Source of the DNA: Bradyrhizobium hipponense
GTDB lineage: Bacteria > Pseudomonadota > Alphaproteobacteria > Rhizobiales > Xanthobacteraceae
DNA: 64,000 nucleotides
NCBI RefSeq assembly: GCF_008123965.1
Contig: NZ_VSTH01000050.1
Location: 1-64,000 of the forward strand
Direction: 5' to 3'
Below, in pieces: positions 52,283 to 59,928 of this stretch; the stretch's first letter is position 1, and each line of letters begins with the position of its first letter. The notes beneath the pieces were generated by a model. That model did not search any database. It was not told the origin of the DNA and worked only from the letters and a program-made list of their open reading frames with translations. The translations under genes and the position numbers were made by a program.

Positions 52283-55231
52283 TTACGCCGCCGCGATCTG
52301 GCAAAGAGTGACCTTCGGCTCCTGCATGCCCGTCGCAGGATCGTATCCGTAGGTGGTGATGGTGTTCGCGCTTTCGCCAAGGACGATCGGATCGGTACCT
52401 TTCGGGTAGGCGCCGCGAAGATCCTTGCCTGCCAGCCAGCCGCCGAAGTGGAAGGGCATCCAGGCGACGCCCTTGCCGACACGCTCGGTGACGAGCGCCT
52501 TCATCCTCGCCCTGGAATTGTTCTCGGCGCCCGTGACCCAGACCCAGCCGCCGTCCTTGACGCCGCGATCGGAGGCATCGGCAGGATTGATCTCGATGAA
52601 CATGTCCTGCTGCAGTTCGGCGAGCCACGGATTGGTCCGCGTCTCCTCGCCGCCGCCCTCATACTCGACAAGACGGCCTGAGGAGAGGATGAGCGGGAAC
52701 TGCTTTGCAATCCCCTTCTCCACGGCGGCCTTCTGCACCGAGAAGCCGATATTGGGCATGCGAAACTGCTTGGCATCGGGCAACGTCGGATATTTCTCGA
52801 CGAGGTCGACTCGTGGCGTATAGATCGGCTCGCGATGGACCGGAATCGGATCAGGCAGGCCGAAGGCGTTCATGCGTGCCTTGCCATTGCCGTACGGTAC
52901 GCAGCCGTGTTTGAGCGCGACCCGCTGGATGCCCCCTGAGAGATCGAGCGACCACGACACCGAATCCGGATTGGTCGGATTGACCTTCATGATCGTAGCC
53001 ATCTCCGCTTCGGTGAGATCTGTGTCCCAGCCAAGCTTCTTCAGGCTCGCCAGCGTGAATTCGGGATAGCCGTCCTGGATCTCGGAATCCTTTGAGTAGG
53101 ATTTGTCGGCCAGCAGGCTGACCTTGCGCGTCGACCCGTCCGGCAGCTTCTCCTCGCGCTCGATGCCGAAGCGCGGCCGGAACGTGCCGCCGCCATCCAT
53201 CACGGCGAGATTGGTGTTGTAGAGCAGCGGCGTGCCGGGATGCTTGACCTCCGGCGAGCCCCAGCACGGCCACGGCAAGCCGTAATAGTCGCCGCCGACC
53301 TCGGGATCGTCCTTGGGCGCACGCATCGTCAGCATGTCGAACTTCGCCTGGTTCTTCATGTGCGCCTTGAGCCGCTCGGGCGATTGCCCGCAATAGCCAG
53401 TCGACCAGCTGCCGCGGTTCATCTCGCGCAACACGTCCTCTGCTTCAGGCAGATTGTTCTCGACCTTGATTTTCCTGAACATCTGATCGGCAAAGCCGAG
53501 CTTCTTCGCCATCAGATAAATGACCTCGAGATCGTCCTTGGATTCGAAGATCGGTTTGACGATCTGCTCGCCCCATTGCAGCGAGCGGTTCGAGGCGACC
53601 CGCGACCCCTTGCACTCGAACTGCGTGGCCACCGGAAGGATGTAGACGCCATCTTTGCGGCCGGCCTCGACCGCCAGCGATGCCCAGGTCGTGGGATGCG
53701 GGTCGGCAATGACAAGTAGGTCCAGCGCCTTCAGGCCTTTGAGAGACTCTGGAATGCGCGTGATGCTGTTGCTGGCGTGTCCCTGAACGAACACTGCCCG
53801 CACGTTGTCCTTCTGAGCGACCTGATCCTTCGGCAGCGTCACCGCCTCGAACCATCGGGTCAGCGGAATGCCGGGAGTTTCCATGATCTGTTTGGAGTCG
53901 AAGCGCGACTTCAAAAACTCGTAGTCCACCTCCCAAACTCGCGACCAGTGCTTCCACGCGCCCTCGGCGAGACCGTAGTAGAACGGCAACGTCACGATAT
54001 CGAGCCCAACGTCGGTCGCCCCCTGCACATTGTCGTGGCCACGGAAGATATTGGCACCCGCGCCGGCCTTGCCGACGTTGCCTGTCATCAACAGCGCAAT
54101 GCAACTCGCGCGGACGTTGGCGGTGCCGACCGTCTTCTGGGTCTGGCCCATGGCCCAGATCAGGGTTGCCGGCTTCTCCGTGGCGAACATCTTGGCGACG
54201 CGCTTGAGCTGCTCGCCAGGCACGCCGCTGACGCGCTCGACTTCTTCCGGAGTCCACTTCTCCACCTCCTTGCGGAGATCCTCGAAGCCATAGACCCGCT
54301 GCTGGATGAATTCCTTGTCCTCCCAGCCGTTCTTCAGGATGTGCCACATCATTCCATAGAGCACCGGAATATCGGTGCCCGGCCGCATGCGCACATATTC
54401 CGTCGCATGCGCCGCGGTCCGCGTCATGCGGGGGTCGATGACGATAAAATTGGCGTGTTGGAGCTCCTTGCCCTCGAGCAGATGCTGCAACGAAACCGGA
54501 TGCGCCTCGGCCGGATTGCCGCCCATGATCATCTGGGTCTTGGCATTGCGAATATCGTTGTAGCTGTTGGTCATCGCGCCATAGCCCCAGGTATTGGCGA
54601 CGCCGGTGACGGTGGTCGAATGGCAGATGCGAGCCTGATGGTCGGTGTTGTTGGTGCCCCAGAACGCCCCGAGCTTGCGGAACAGATAAGCGCCTTCGTT
54701 GGTCATCTTGGCCGAGCCGAGCCAATAAACCGAATCTGGCCCCGATTTTTCGCGAACCTCGAGCATCTTGTCGCCGATCTCGTTGATCGCAGTTTCCCAG
54801 GCGACTCGCGCCCATTGCCCGTTCACGAGCTTCATCGGATAGCGCAAACGCCGTTCGCTGTGCACCAGCTCGCGTACGGAAGCCCCCTTCGCGCAATGAG
54901 ATCCGCGATTGATGGGGGAATCCCAGCTCGGCTCCTGGCCGATCCAGACCCCGTTCGACACCTCCGCAGTCACGGTGCATCCGACAGCACAATGCGTACA
55001 GATGTTTTTCTTGACGGTGGCCCCGGCGGTCAGCGGACCCGCCGCGGCGGCTTCCGCTTTGCGCACGCCGGAAATGGGCATGGCACCGAGCGCTGCGAGC
55101 GCGCCGCCCGCCAGACCGGAGCGGCGCAGGAAAGCGCGGCGATCAAGGCCGCTGGTTTGGCTTGCGAGAGAGTCCGCGATTGAGCCGCGGCGGTCGGATC
55201 CGGACTGTCGTTCTGTTCGCCTGATAAGCAC
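52283..55231 (-). CDS. fdoG: formate dehydrogenase, catalytic molybdopterin (alpha) subunit, Cys type
   Basis: 982 residues. A twin-arginine signal (LDRRAFLRRSGLAGG, Arg 31-32) sends it folded to the periplasm. The [4Fe-4S] site is CTHCAVGC (Cys 78, 81, 85) with Cys 113. The residue that is selenocysteine in E. coli FdnG is Cys 203 here (ARICHSTT), so no UGA readthrough is needed. Molybdopterin domains follow (KTQMIMGGNPAEAHPVSLQH, GKAGAGANIFRGHDNVQGAT). It oxidises formate to CO2. It is preceded in the operon by a Tat-signal peptide gene and a TorD-type chaperone, and followed by the electron-transfer subunits. Confidence 0.92.
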   Translation of the reverse strand: MLIRRTERQSGSDRRGSIADSLASQTSGLDRRAFLRRSGLAGGALAALGAMPISGVRKAEAAAAGPLTAGATVKKNICTHCAVGCTVTAEVSNGVWIGQEPSWDSPINRGSHCAKGASVRELVHSERRLRYPMKLVNGQWARVAWETAINEIGDKMLEVREKSGPDSVYWLGSAKMTNEGAYLFRKLGAFWGTNNTDHQARICHSTTVTGVANTWGYGAMTNSYNDIRNAKTQMIMGGNPAEAHPVSLQHLLEGKELQHANFIVIDPRMTRTAAHATEYVRMRPGTDIPVLYGMMWHILKNGWEDKEFIQQRVYGFEDLRKEVEKWTPEEVERVSGVPGEQLKRVAKMFATEKPATLIWAMGQTQKTVGTANVRASCIALLMTGNVGKAGAGANIFRGHDNVQGATDVGLDIVTLPFYYGLAEGAWKHWSRVWEVDYEFLKSRFDSKQIMETPGIPLTRWFEAVTLPKDQVAQKDNVRAVFVQGHASNSITRIPESLKGLKALDLLVIADPHPTTWASLAVEAGRKDGVYILPVATQFECKGSRVASNRSLQWGEQIVKPIFESKDDLEVIYLMAKKLGFADQMFRKIKVENNLPEAEDVLREMNRGSWSTGYCGQSPERLKAHMKNQAKFDMLTMRAPKDDPEVGGDYYGLPWPCWGSPEVKHPGTPLLYNTNLAVMDGGGTFRPRFGIEREEKLPDGSTRKVSLLADKSYSKDSEIQDGYPEFTLASLKKLGWDTDLTEAEMATIMKVNPTNPDSVSWSLDLSGGIQRVALKHGCVPYGNGKARMNAFGLPDPIPVHREPIYTPRVDLVEKYPTLPDAKQFRMPNIGFSVQKAAVEKGIAKQFPLILSSGRLVEYEGGGEETRTNPWLAELQQDMFIEINPADASDRGVKDGGWVWVTGAENNSRARMKALVTERVGKGVAWMPFHFGGWLAGKDLRGAYPKGTDPIVLGESANTITTYGYDPATGMQEPKVTLCQIAAA

Positions 55232-55242
55232 GGCAGCCTCCC

Positions 55243-55452
55243 TCAGGTCGGATACCGATTGACGCGATAGTAGGCCTTTACGTGATCGGTTTCCTTGTAG
55301 CGCGCCTTGCGCTTTTCATCGTTGTTCTCGCTGTCGGCGTGCACGGAGCCGACGAGTGGCGTTGCCAATGTGGCGCCTGCACCCACGGTGCCGACGCCGA
55401 CCCTACGGAGGAAGTCGCGGCGTCTGACGGTCGCTTTCGTTTCATCGCTCAT
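55243..55452 (-). CDS. formate dehydrogenase region Tat-target protein
   Basis: 69 residues with VRRRDFLRRVGVGTVGAGAT as twin-arginine signal and a short polar tail rich in Lys/Asp/Tyr (NDEKRKARYKETDHVKAYYR). Proteins of this design precede the alpha gene in many proteobacteria and are named FDH-region Tat-target (FdhX). They may escort or stabilise the dehydrogenase. It is 11 bases before the alpha start. Confidence 0.85.
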   Translation of the reverse strand: MSDETKATVRRRDFLRRVGVGTVGAGATLATPLVGSVHADSENNDEKRKARYKETDHVKAYYRVNRYPT

Positions 55453-55482
55453 CGCATCTCTCCCGGACCAACGTGCGGGTGG

Positions 55483-56274
55483 TCAATTGGTGAAGGTGAA
55501 TCCTTGCTTTTCGATTTCGACAAACAGGCGGCCGAGCGTGCCGACCGCGCGATAGAACCTCGCGCTCGCCGCCTGCTCCATGTCGGCAAACAGACGTCCC
55601 ACCCAGGACGAAACGTGTTTTTCGAACAACGCACGCTGCGCAACGAATGGCACTTCCAAGCGGCCATCAGCCATTCCGGCCATGATCTCGCAGAGGATGG
55701 CGGCATGATCCTCAGGTTCGGAGTTACCCTCAGCGCGCGCGATGCCGAGTGCCGCGAGATCGGCCCGCAACCGTGACAGCGGCCGTTCGTTGAGGAAGCC
55801 GGTTAAATAGTAGGAGGCGTAGGGCAACAACTCACCGCGGCCGAGACCAACGAACAGGTCAAAATATTCGCGTTCAACCTGAGCTGCGGTCGTGCGCGAA
55901 GCGGCTTCCACCAGGCCGGCATGAGCCTGACCGAGTGGCGTTCCGTCTCCACTCAAACCTGCAAGCCGATCGAGCAAGCTCTTGGACGGCGCAGCCGCGA
56001 GCAAGGCGGCGAGAAGGGCATATTCCTGCGCGCGCGCGACGTCGATCGGATCGATGATGTGTTGCGATGCCGTGCCCTCGTGATGGTGATCAGGATAGAG
56101 ATCGGGACGCAGTTCGGTGTGGGGAACACCCGTTGCCGCTTCCACCGCAATCACCCGCTGAGCGGGTATATCGCTCCAGTTCGAAATTGAGGGCTGGCTG
56201 ACGTGGATTTTGCGCGCAAGCTGGATCCCGCCGCCTGCGGCGTCGATGGTGCGATCAAGCCCGCCGTCACGCAC
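55483..56274 (-). CDS. TorD-family chaperone with an N-terminal helix-turn-helix
   Basis: 263 residues from GTG 56274, chosen because GGAGG lies five bases upstream. Numbering from that start, residues 14-62 (GGGIQLARKIHVSQPSISNW, then QRVIAVEAATGVPHTELRP) are a Cro/YdaS-type DNA-binding domain. From about residue 76 the protein is a TorD/DmsD-like all-helical redox-enzyme chaperone (VEREYFDLFVGLGRGELLPY, ASYYLTGFLNERPLSRLRAD, EPEDHAAILCEIMAG). TorD proteins bind the Tat signal of their molybdoenzyme and hold it until the cofactor is in. A fused DNA-binding domain could couple enzyme maturation to transcription. Sits directly upstream of the Tat peptide and alpha genes. Confidence 0.8.
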   Translation of the reverse strand: MRDGGLDRTIDAAGGGIQLARKIHVSQPSISNWSDIPAQRVIAVEAATGVPHTELRPDLYPDHHHEGTASQHIIDPIDVARAQEYALLAALLAAAPSKSLLDRLAGLSGDGTPLGQAHAGLVEAASRTTAAQVEREYFDLFVGLGRGELLPYASYYLTGFLNERPLSRLRADLAALGIARAEGNSEPEDHAAILCEIMAGMADGRLEVPFVAQRALFEKHVSSWVGRLFADMEQAASARFYRAVGTLGRLFVEIEKQGFTFTN

Positions 56275-56339
56275 ATGGACCTCCGTTGCCTGAGACCCTC
56301 GAGTGACCAATTTTTACTTGCGCAACAAAGCGCTAGCAG

Positions 56340-56395
56340 AGCCTAGACCTGGCTCCGCAGACGGTCAATCGCCGCTCTATAGATTGAGGCTATAG
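56340..56395 (-). promoter_or_regulatory. candidate internal promoter and palindrome ahead of the TorD-FDH genes
   Basis: On the minus strand TTGACC (56368-56363), 17 bases, then TAGGCT (56345-56340) make a plausible promoter 66 bases before the chaperone start. Just upstream lies CTATAG-N7-CTATAG (56377-56395), part of a perfect 12-base palindrome AGGCTATAGCCT at 56388-56399. The location suits an activator or autoregulatory site. Confidence 0.4.
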
Positions 56396-56410
56396 CCTTT
56401 GGTAGCAACA

Positions 56411-57022
56411 CTATTGAGGCAGGGCACCGCCATGAATGCGGCGCCGCACTGTATCGGCTTCCGAGATCGGTTGCGATGCAACGGGAGCCGCGATCTCCTT
56501 GGGGACGGCTTCATCAGGCGTCTCTGTATGCACAGCGGAGTGCGCAATATCCCCATTCGGAACGTCCGAGGACTCCTGCAATTGCGTCGGCGCGTCAGGT
56601 TGTGCCTCTGCGGCGTCACGCAGACCCCCGACGATCCGGTCGACCCAGGCTGCCAGCTCCGCCTGCGAGCAATCGAGCGGCCCGAAGCCCGGCATGGCAT
56701 TCGGATCGTTGAAGTCCCAGGCGTTCTCGGCGAGCCCCACGAAATCGCGGATCGCCGGATCGGCCGTCCAGGCGCGGCGAAGAGCCGCTTGCACCAATTC
56801 CGGCGGAATACCTTTGCGCAGGAACGCGGTGATGTCGGTCGCGGCGGTGATCGCATCGATCGACGGCAAGCTCCCGAGATCCGCATAAGGTTCGGCCTCG
56901 GCCGCCGGGGACGACACCGGGGCTTCACCGGCCGGCCGCGCTGTTTCCGGCGCCAGCCGAGCATCCGATTTTGACTCGCGCTTGCGGCGCGACCAACGTG
57001 CGAGAAACTCTTCCTCGGTCAT
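56411..57022 (-). CDS. DUF3306 protein
   Basis: 203 residues. MTEEEFLARWSRRKRES at the start and LPSIDAITAATDITAFLRKG / LVQAALRRAWTADPAIRDFV in the middle are the DUF3306 hallmarks, followed by ENAWDFNDPNAMPGFGPL. The tails are low complexity. The family is always near formate dehydrogenase genes; its function is unknown. Its start overlaps the DUF3305 stop. Confidence 0.85.
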   Translation of the reverse strand: MTEEEFLARWSRRKRESKSDARLAPETARPAGEAPVSSPAAEAEPYADLGSLPSIDAITAATDITAFLRKGIPPELVQAALRRAWTADPAIRDFVGLAENAWDFNDPNAMPGFGPLDCSQAELAAWVDRIVGGLRDAAEAQPDAPTQLQESSDVPNGDIAHSAVHTETPDEAVPKEIAAPVASQPISEADTVRRRIHGGALPQ

Positions 57023-57531
57023 TCTTGCCCGCCTTCATGCCGCCGACGCGCCAGGGCCTCGGGATCGGCGCGCCGTCGCTCGCGTTTGACGAACTCTCTC
57101 TCGACGTGGTGTTCGGCGATAAAGCTTTCAATCACCTCGCGCACCACCTCGGGCATCGGTACGGCTTCAACCAGATTGTCAGCGGCCTCGGTAAACCCCT
57201 CCCCTTCCGCGGGATCAGCAGTCGCGGCGGCGATCGCATAAGGCCAGGCCCCCTCGGATGGGCTCAAGACCACCCAGATGCTCGGCGTGCCGGAGGCAAC
57301 ATTGTCGCGGTAACGCGCGGTTTCCGACACGTACAGATCAACCGTTGCACTGCCGGCATAGAACCAGGTCGTGCCGCACTGTTCGCGCAAGATTGTCCAG
57401 GGCTCCACGTCCGGATTGTCAGGCAATACTGCGGCGCTCCGCCAGATGAAATCCACCCAGGGCGAATCCGGCTTGCGCCGTTCGACGACGATGCCGACGG
57501 GGATACGCTGGAGTGGCAGGGCAACGCTCAT
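57019..57531 (-). CDS. DUF3305 protein
   Basis: 170 residues. The core PVGIVVERRKPDSPWVDFIW and VDLYVSETARYRDNVAS then PSIWVVL identify DUF3305. The N-terminal domain may be a beta barrel; the C-terminus is basic (REFVKRERRRADPEAL). Overlaps both neighbours by four bases, so it is made in step with them. Function unknown. Confidence 0.85.
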   Translation of the reverse strand: MSVALPLQRIPVGIVVERRKPDSPWVDFIWRSAAVLPDNPDVEPWTILREQCGTTWFYAGSATVDLYVSETARYRDNVASGTPSIWVVLSPSEGAWPYAIAAATADPAEGEGFTEAADNLVEAVPMPEVVREVIESFIAEHHVEREFVKRERRRADPEALARRRHEGGQE

Positions 57532-58535
57532 GACATGGTTTCCAGGCGCCTGATCGGGAGTCCCGTCAACACGTTCTGCGGCTTCATCCGGAGCTTCTGA
57601 TCGGCTGTCATCGCCAGGATCAGATAGACCGGCTCGCCCCGCAAGGTCTCCATAACGAGCCGAGGATCCGCAAAGGTCAGGCGAAACAGCGAAAGAATTC
57701 GCTCTGCGCTGGGCCCGTCAAGCTCCTCGCCGTGCCAAAGCCGATCGCCCGTCTTGGTGGCGTCAGCGTCCAACCCGACGTACCAGGCCAGCTTTACCTC
57801 GCGCAGTTCCGTCAGCGGTTCAATGGCAACATCGATCCCGAGCAGATGGCAGACCCAGCGTGTCATCGCCTGTGCCAGCGCGCGAGACCCTCGCCCGCCC
57901 GCGGTGAGATCGAAGGCCATATCGAACTGGTCGCTGCGTTTCCAATAGCTCTCGGCGTTTTCCTCGCTCAAGACATCGAGCTGAGCGTCAGTCTTGGTGC
58001 CCAGCATCGAGATCAGCGACAAGATAGGCGTCGGGCTGCGACCGCCGACAACCTCTTCATCGCCAAGCAGCAAGGCCTGTTCATGCGGAAGGATCCGTTG
58101 CGGCCGGAAGAACAGCTCGGCGGCGCGCAGCACAAACGCATCGTCGTTGCCGTCAAGCGCATTGCGCAAGATCACGTGCACGAGCTGATTGATGAACAGC
58201 GGCGGCAGGTCGTTCGACGACGAACGCAGGACCGCAAGATACGCAGCTTCGAGCGTGGGGTGCCGCAACATGAGATCGCGAAACGCCACCACGAGGCGCC
58301 AGTTCTCCCGCGCGTCCTCATCGGCGATCGCAGCGACCTCGTCGGCTCCGACCGGCCGGCGCGGATCAGCAAGCATCTCACGATGCAGTCTTCGTTCGAC
58401 CGGGCACGCGTCCTTCGGCGGCATCAGCTCGGGACGGACAAAATAAGCCTTCAAGAATTCGTCGGTGACACGAAGTCCGCCGCTCTCGTCGCGATCGAGC
58501 AGATGATGGCCGCATGCGATCCAGAAATCACTCAT
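57528..58535 (-). CDS. DUF6352 protein
   Basis: 335 residues, starting MSDFWIACGHHLLDRDESGG and continuing FLKAYFVRPELMPPKDACPV. This beginning is typical of the formate dehydrogenase neighbourhood family (DUF6352, name from memory). The rest is mainly helical without cofactor motifs. It has no signal peptide and is cytoplasmic. Overlaps the DUF6505 and DUF3305 genes by four bases each. Confidence 0.8.
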   Translation of the reverse strand: MSDFWIACGHHLLDRDESGGLRVTDEFLKAYFVRPELMPPKDACPVERRLHREMLADPRRPVGADEVAAIADEDARENWRLVVAFRDLMLRHPTLEAAYLAVLRSSSNDLPPLFINQLVHVILRNALDGNDDAFVLRAAELFFRPQRILPHEQALLLGDEEVVGGRSPTPILSLISMLGTKTDAQLDVLSEENAESYWKRSDQFDMAFDLTAGGRGSRALAQAMTRWVCHLLGIDVAIEPLTELREVKLAWYVGLDADATKTGDRLWHGEELDGPSAERILSLFRLTFADPRLVMETLRGEPVYLILAMTADQKLRMKPQNVLTGLPIRRLETMS

Positions 58536-59116
58536 CGGAAGGGCGGCTCCTGACCCCCCTCAGAATAGTTAAGATCGCTGTCGGCTTTGACATCATCCTC
58601 GATTTCCATGAACGAGAACGCCTTGCCATGCCGCTGCCCTTCCCGCAGTTGCAGCTTGCGGAAGCCCTCGTGGACTTCGCCATCGCCCGCCGAACGGTGG
58701 ACCGCAATGAGCGAGCTGATCGGGTGCGTGCAGAGCGACTGCGCAAAGGTGACTTCCTCTTCCGCAGCGGCCCTCGCAATTGCCATGTCTGGTGCGCCGA
58801 ACCGATCAACGAGTTGCCTGGCGAGGAGTTCGATCAGCACCTGGCAATCATCCTCGGTCGCCGGAACGATCTGCGCCAGGGTCGACCATCCCCAGGATTG
58901 CACGCCGAGAAAGCCGCTGCGGAAGGCGGCGCGCGCCTTTCCGCTTAGCTTCGCCGGATCCTGATCGCAGAAGCGGAAGGCGCCGGAGACGGCCCACTCG
59001 CCTGGCATTGCCGGCACGTCGAACGTGAAGGTATCGGAGACATCGAGCGCGATGGTGCGCAGGAGTTTCGCAGCCTTTTTCACGACCCTGGCCCTCCGAG
59101 CTTCGAATCGAGCCAC
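58532..59116 (-). CDS. DUF6505 protein
   Basis: 194 residues. LRTIALDVSDTFTFDVPAMP and EWAVSGAFRFCDQDPAKLSG, with AFRSGFLGVQSWGWSTLAQI, fit the DUF6505 family of this gene cluster. It overlaps the lipoate/biotin ligase-like gene by 37 bases. Function unknown; all members sit with formate dehydrogenase accessory genes. Confidence 0.8.
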   Translation of the reverse strand: MARFEARRARVVKKAAKLLRTIALDVSDTFTFDVPAMPGEWAVSGAFRFCDQDPAKLSGKARAAFRSGFLGVQSWGWSTLAQIVPATEDDCQVLIELLARQLVDRFGAPDMAIARAAAEEEVTFAQSLCTHPISSLIAVHRSAGDGEVHEGFRKLQLREGQRHGKAFSFMEIEDDVKADSDLNYSEGGQEPPFR

Positions 59117-59805
59117 GATGGCGTGGCGAGCGCCTTAACAAGGTCTGCCCGCTCGGTCGTGTCACTGCCGATGCGGCGCGTGAGCAAATCGCCGCGATCA
59201 TCGATGCGTCGAACCATCTGCCGCTCGCGAGGGATGCGGCTGAGATAGTCGCGCGCGACGCTGTCAAATCCATCGACCTGCCAGCTGTCGATCGCCCGCA
59301 TCAGGTGCCGCGCAAAGCTCTCTGTGATCTGTGCTGCGCCGGCCTCGCCGAACCCTTCCTCATCCAGGGCGGAGGCAAGCGGGCGAACACCGGGATCACG
59401 ATCGTTCATCATGACTGTCCGGATCATGGCCCCGAACACGAGCCAGCCCGGCGGCTCATCCTCGTCCGCGGATGCGGGCCAGCCAAGCCGTCCCCCTCCG
59501 ACCAGCCCTCCGTCAATCCTCACCTTATCGGGCCAACCGACCGCAACCTCCTTCGCCGGCGGCGCATAGGCGCGCAGGGCGTCCGTCAGAGCAACCATGC
59601 CGGCGTAAAAGGCGCGGCGTGCGGTGGTCAGCGGCTCGGCCGGCTCCAGCACCACCGCGAACTCGGCGAGGTCGAACCGTCCTACATAGACCAGCGTGCC
59701 GGCACCGCTTTCGGGTGCAATGCGGCATGCATGGGCGAACGCATCTCCGCTCTCGCGCAACCGGACCAAGGTAAAGGGCGGCGGCAATTGGATCTGTTCC
59801 GCCAT
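59080..59805 (-). CDS. biotin/lipoate protein ligase-like protein (DUF4444 type)
   Basis: About 241 residues from ATG 59805; a TTG at 59871 is an alternative, and neither has a good ribosome binding site. QLPPPFTLVRLRESGDAFAH and LVYVGRFDLAEFAVVLEPAE, followed by VGWPDKVRIDGGLVGGGRLG, belong to the BPL/LplA fold. Loss of some ligase residues makes its activity unclear. The first gene of the accessory operon. Confidence 0.75.
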   Translation of the reverse strand: MAEQIQLPPPFTLVRLRESGDAFAHACRIAPESGAGTLVYVGRFDLAEFAVVLEPAEPLTTARRAFYAGMVALTDALRAYAPPAKEVAVGWPDKVRIDGGLVGGGRLGWPASADEDEPPGWLVFGAMIRTVMMNDRDPGVRPLASALDEEGFGEAGAAQITESFARHLMRAIDSWQVDGFDSVARDYLSRIPRERQMVRRIDDRGDLLTRRIGSDTTERADLVKALATPSWLDSKLGGPGS

Positions 59806-59928
59806 GGAAGCGTGGCTGGTTGGGATCGACCGCAGGCCTTCCTCCACTTTCTCCTTTTTCCCGATTGACAATATCTATACGAGGCAAAGGATCAGCGCGA
59901 GTCCGTCATTCGTCGCCTTCTTGGAGGG

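Noticed and set aside
54600..54640. Selenocysteine in formate dehydrogenase
   Set aside because: The codon at the Sec position of FdnG is a Cys codon (residue 203), with no in-frame TGA.
53445..55183. Long frames of 468-515 codons on both strands within fdoG
   Set aside because: Shadows of the formate dehydrogenase alpha gene, with no domain or ribosome binding site.
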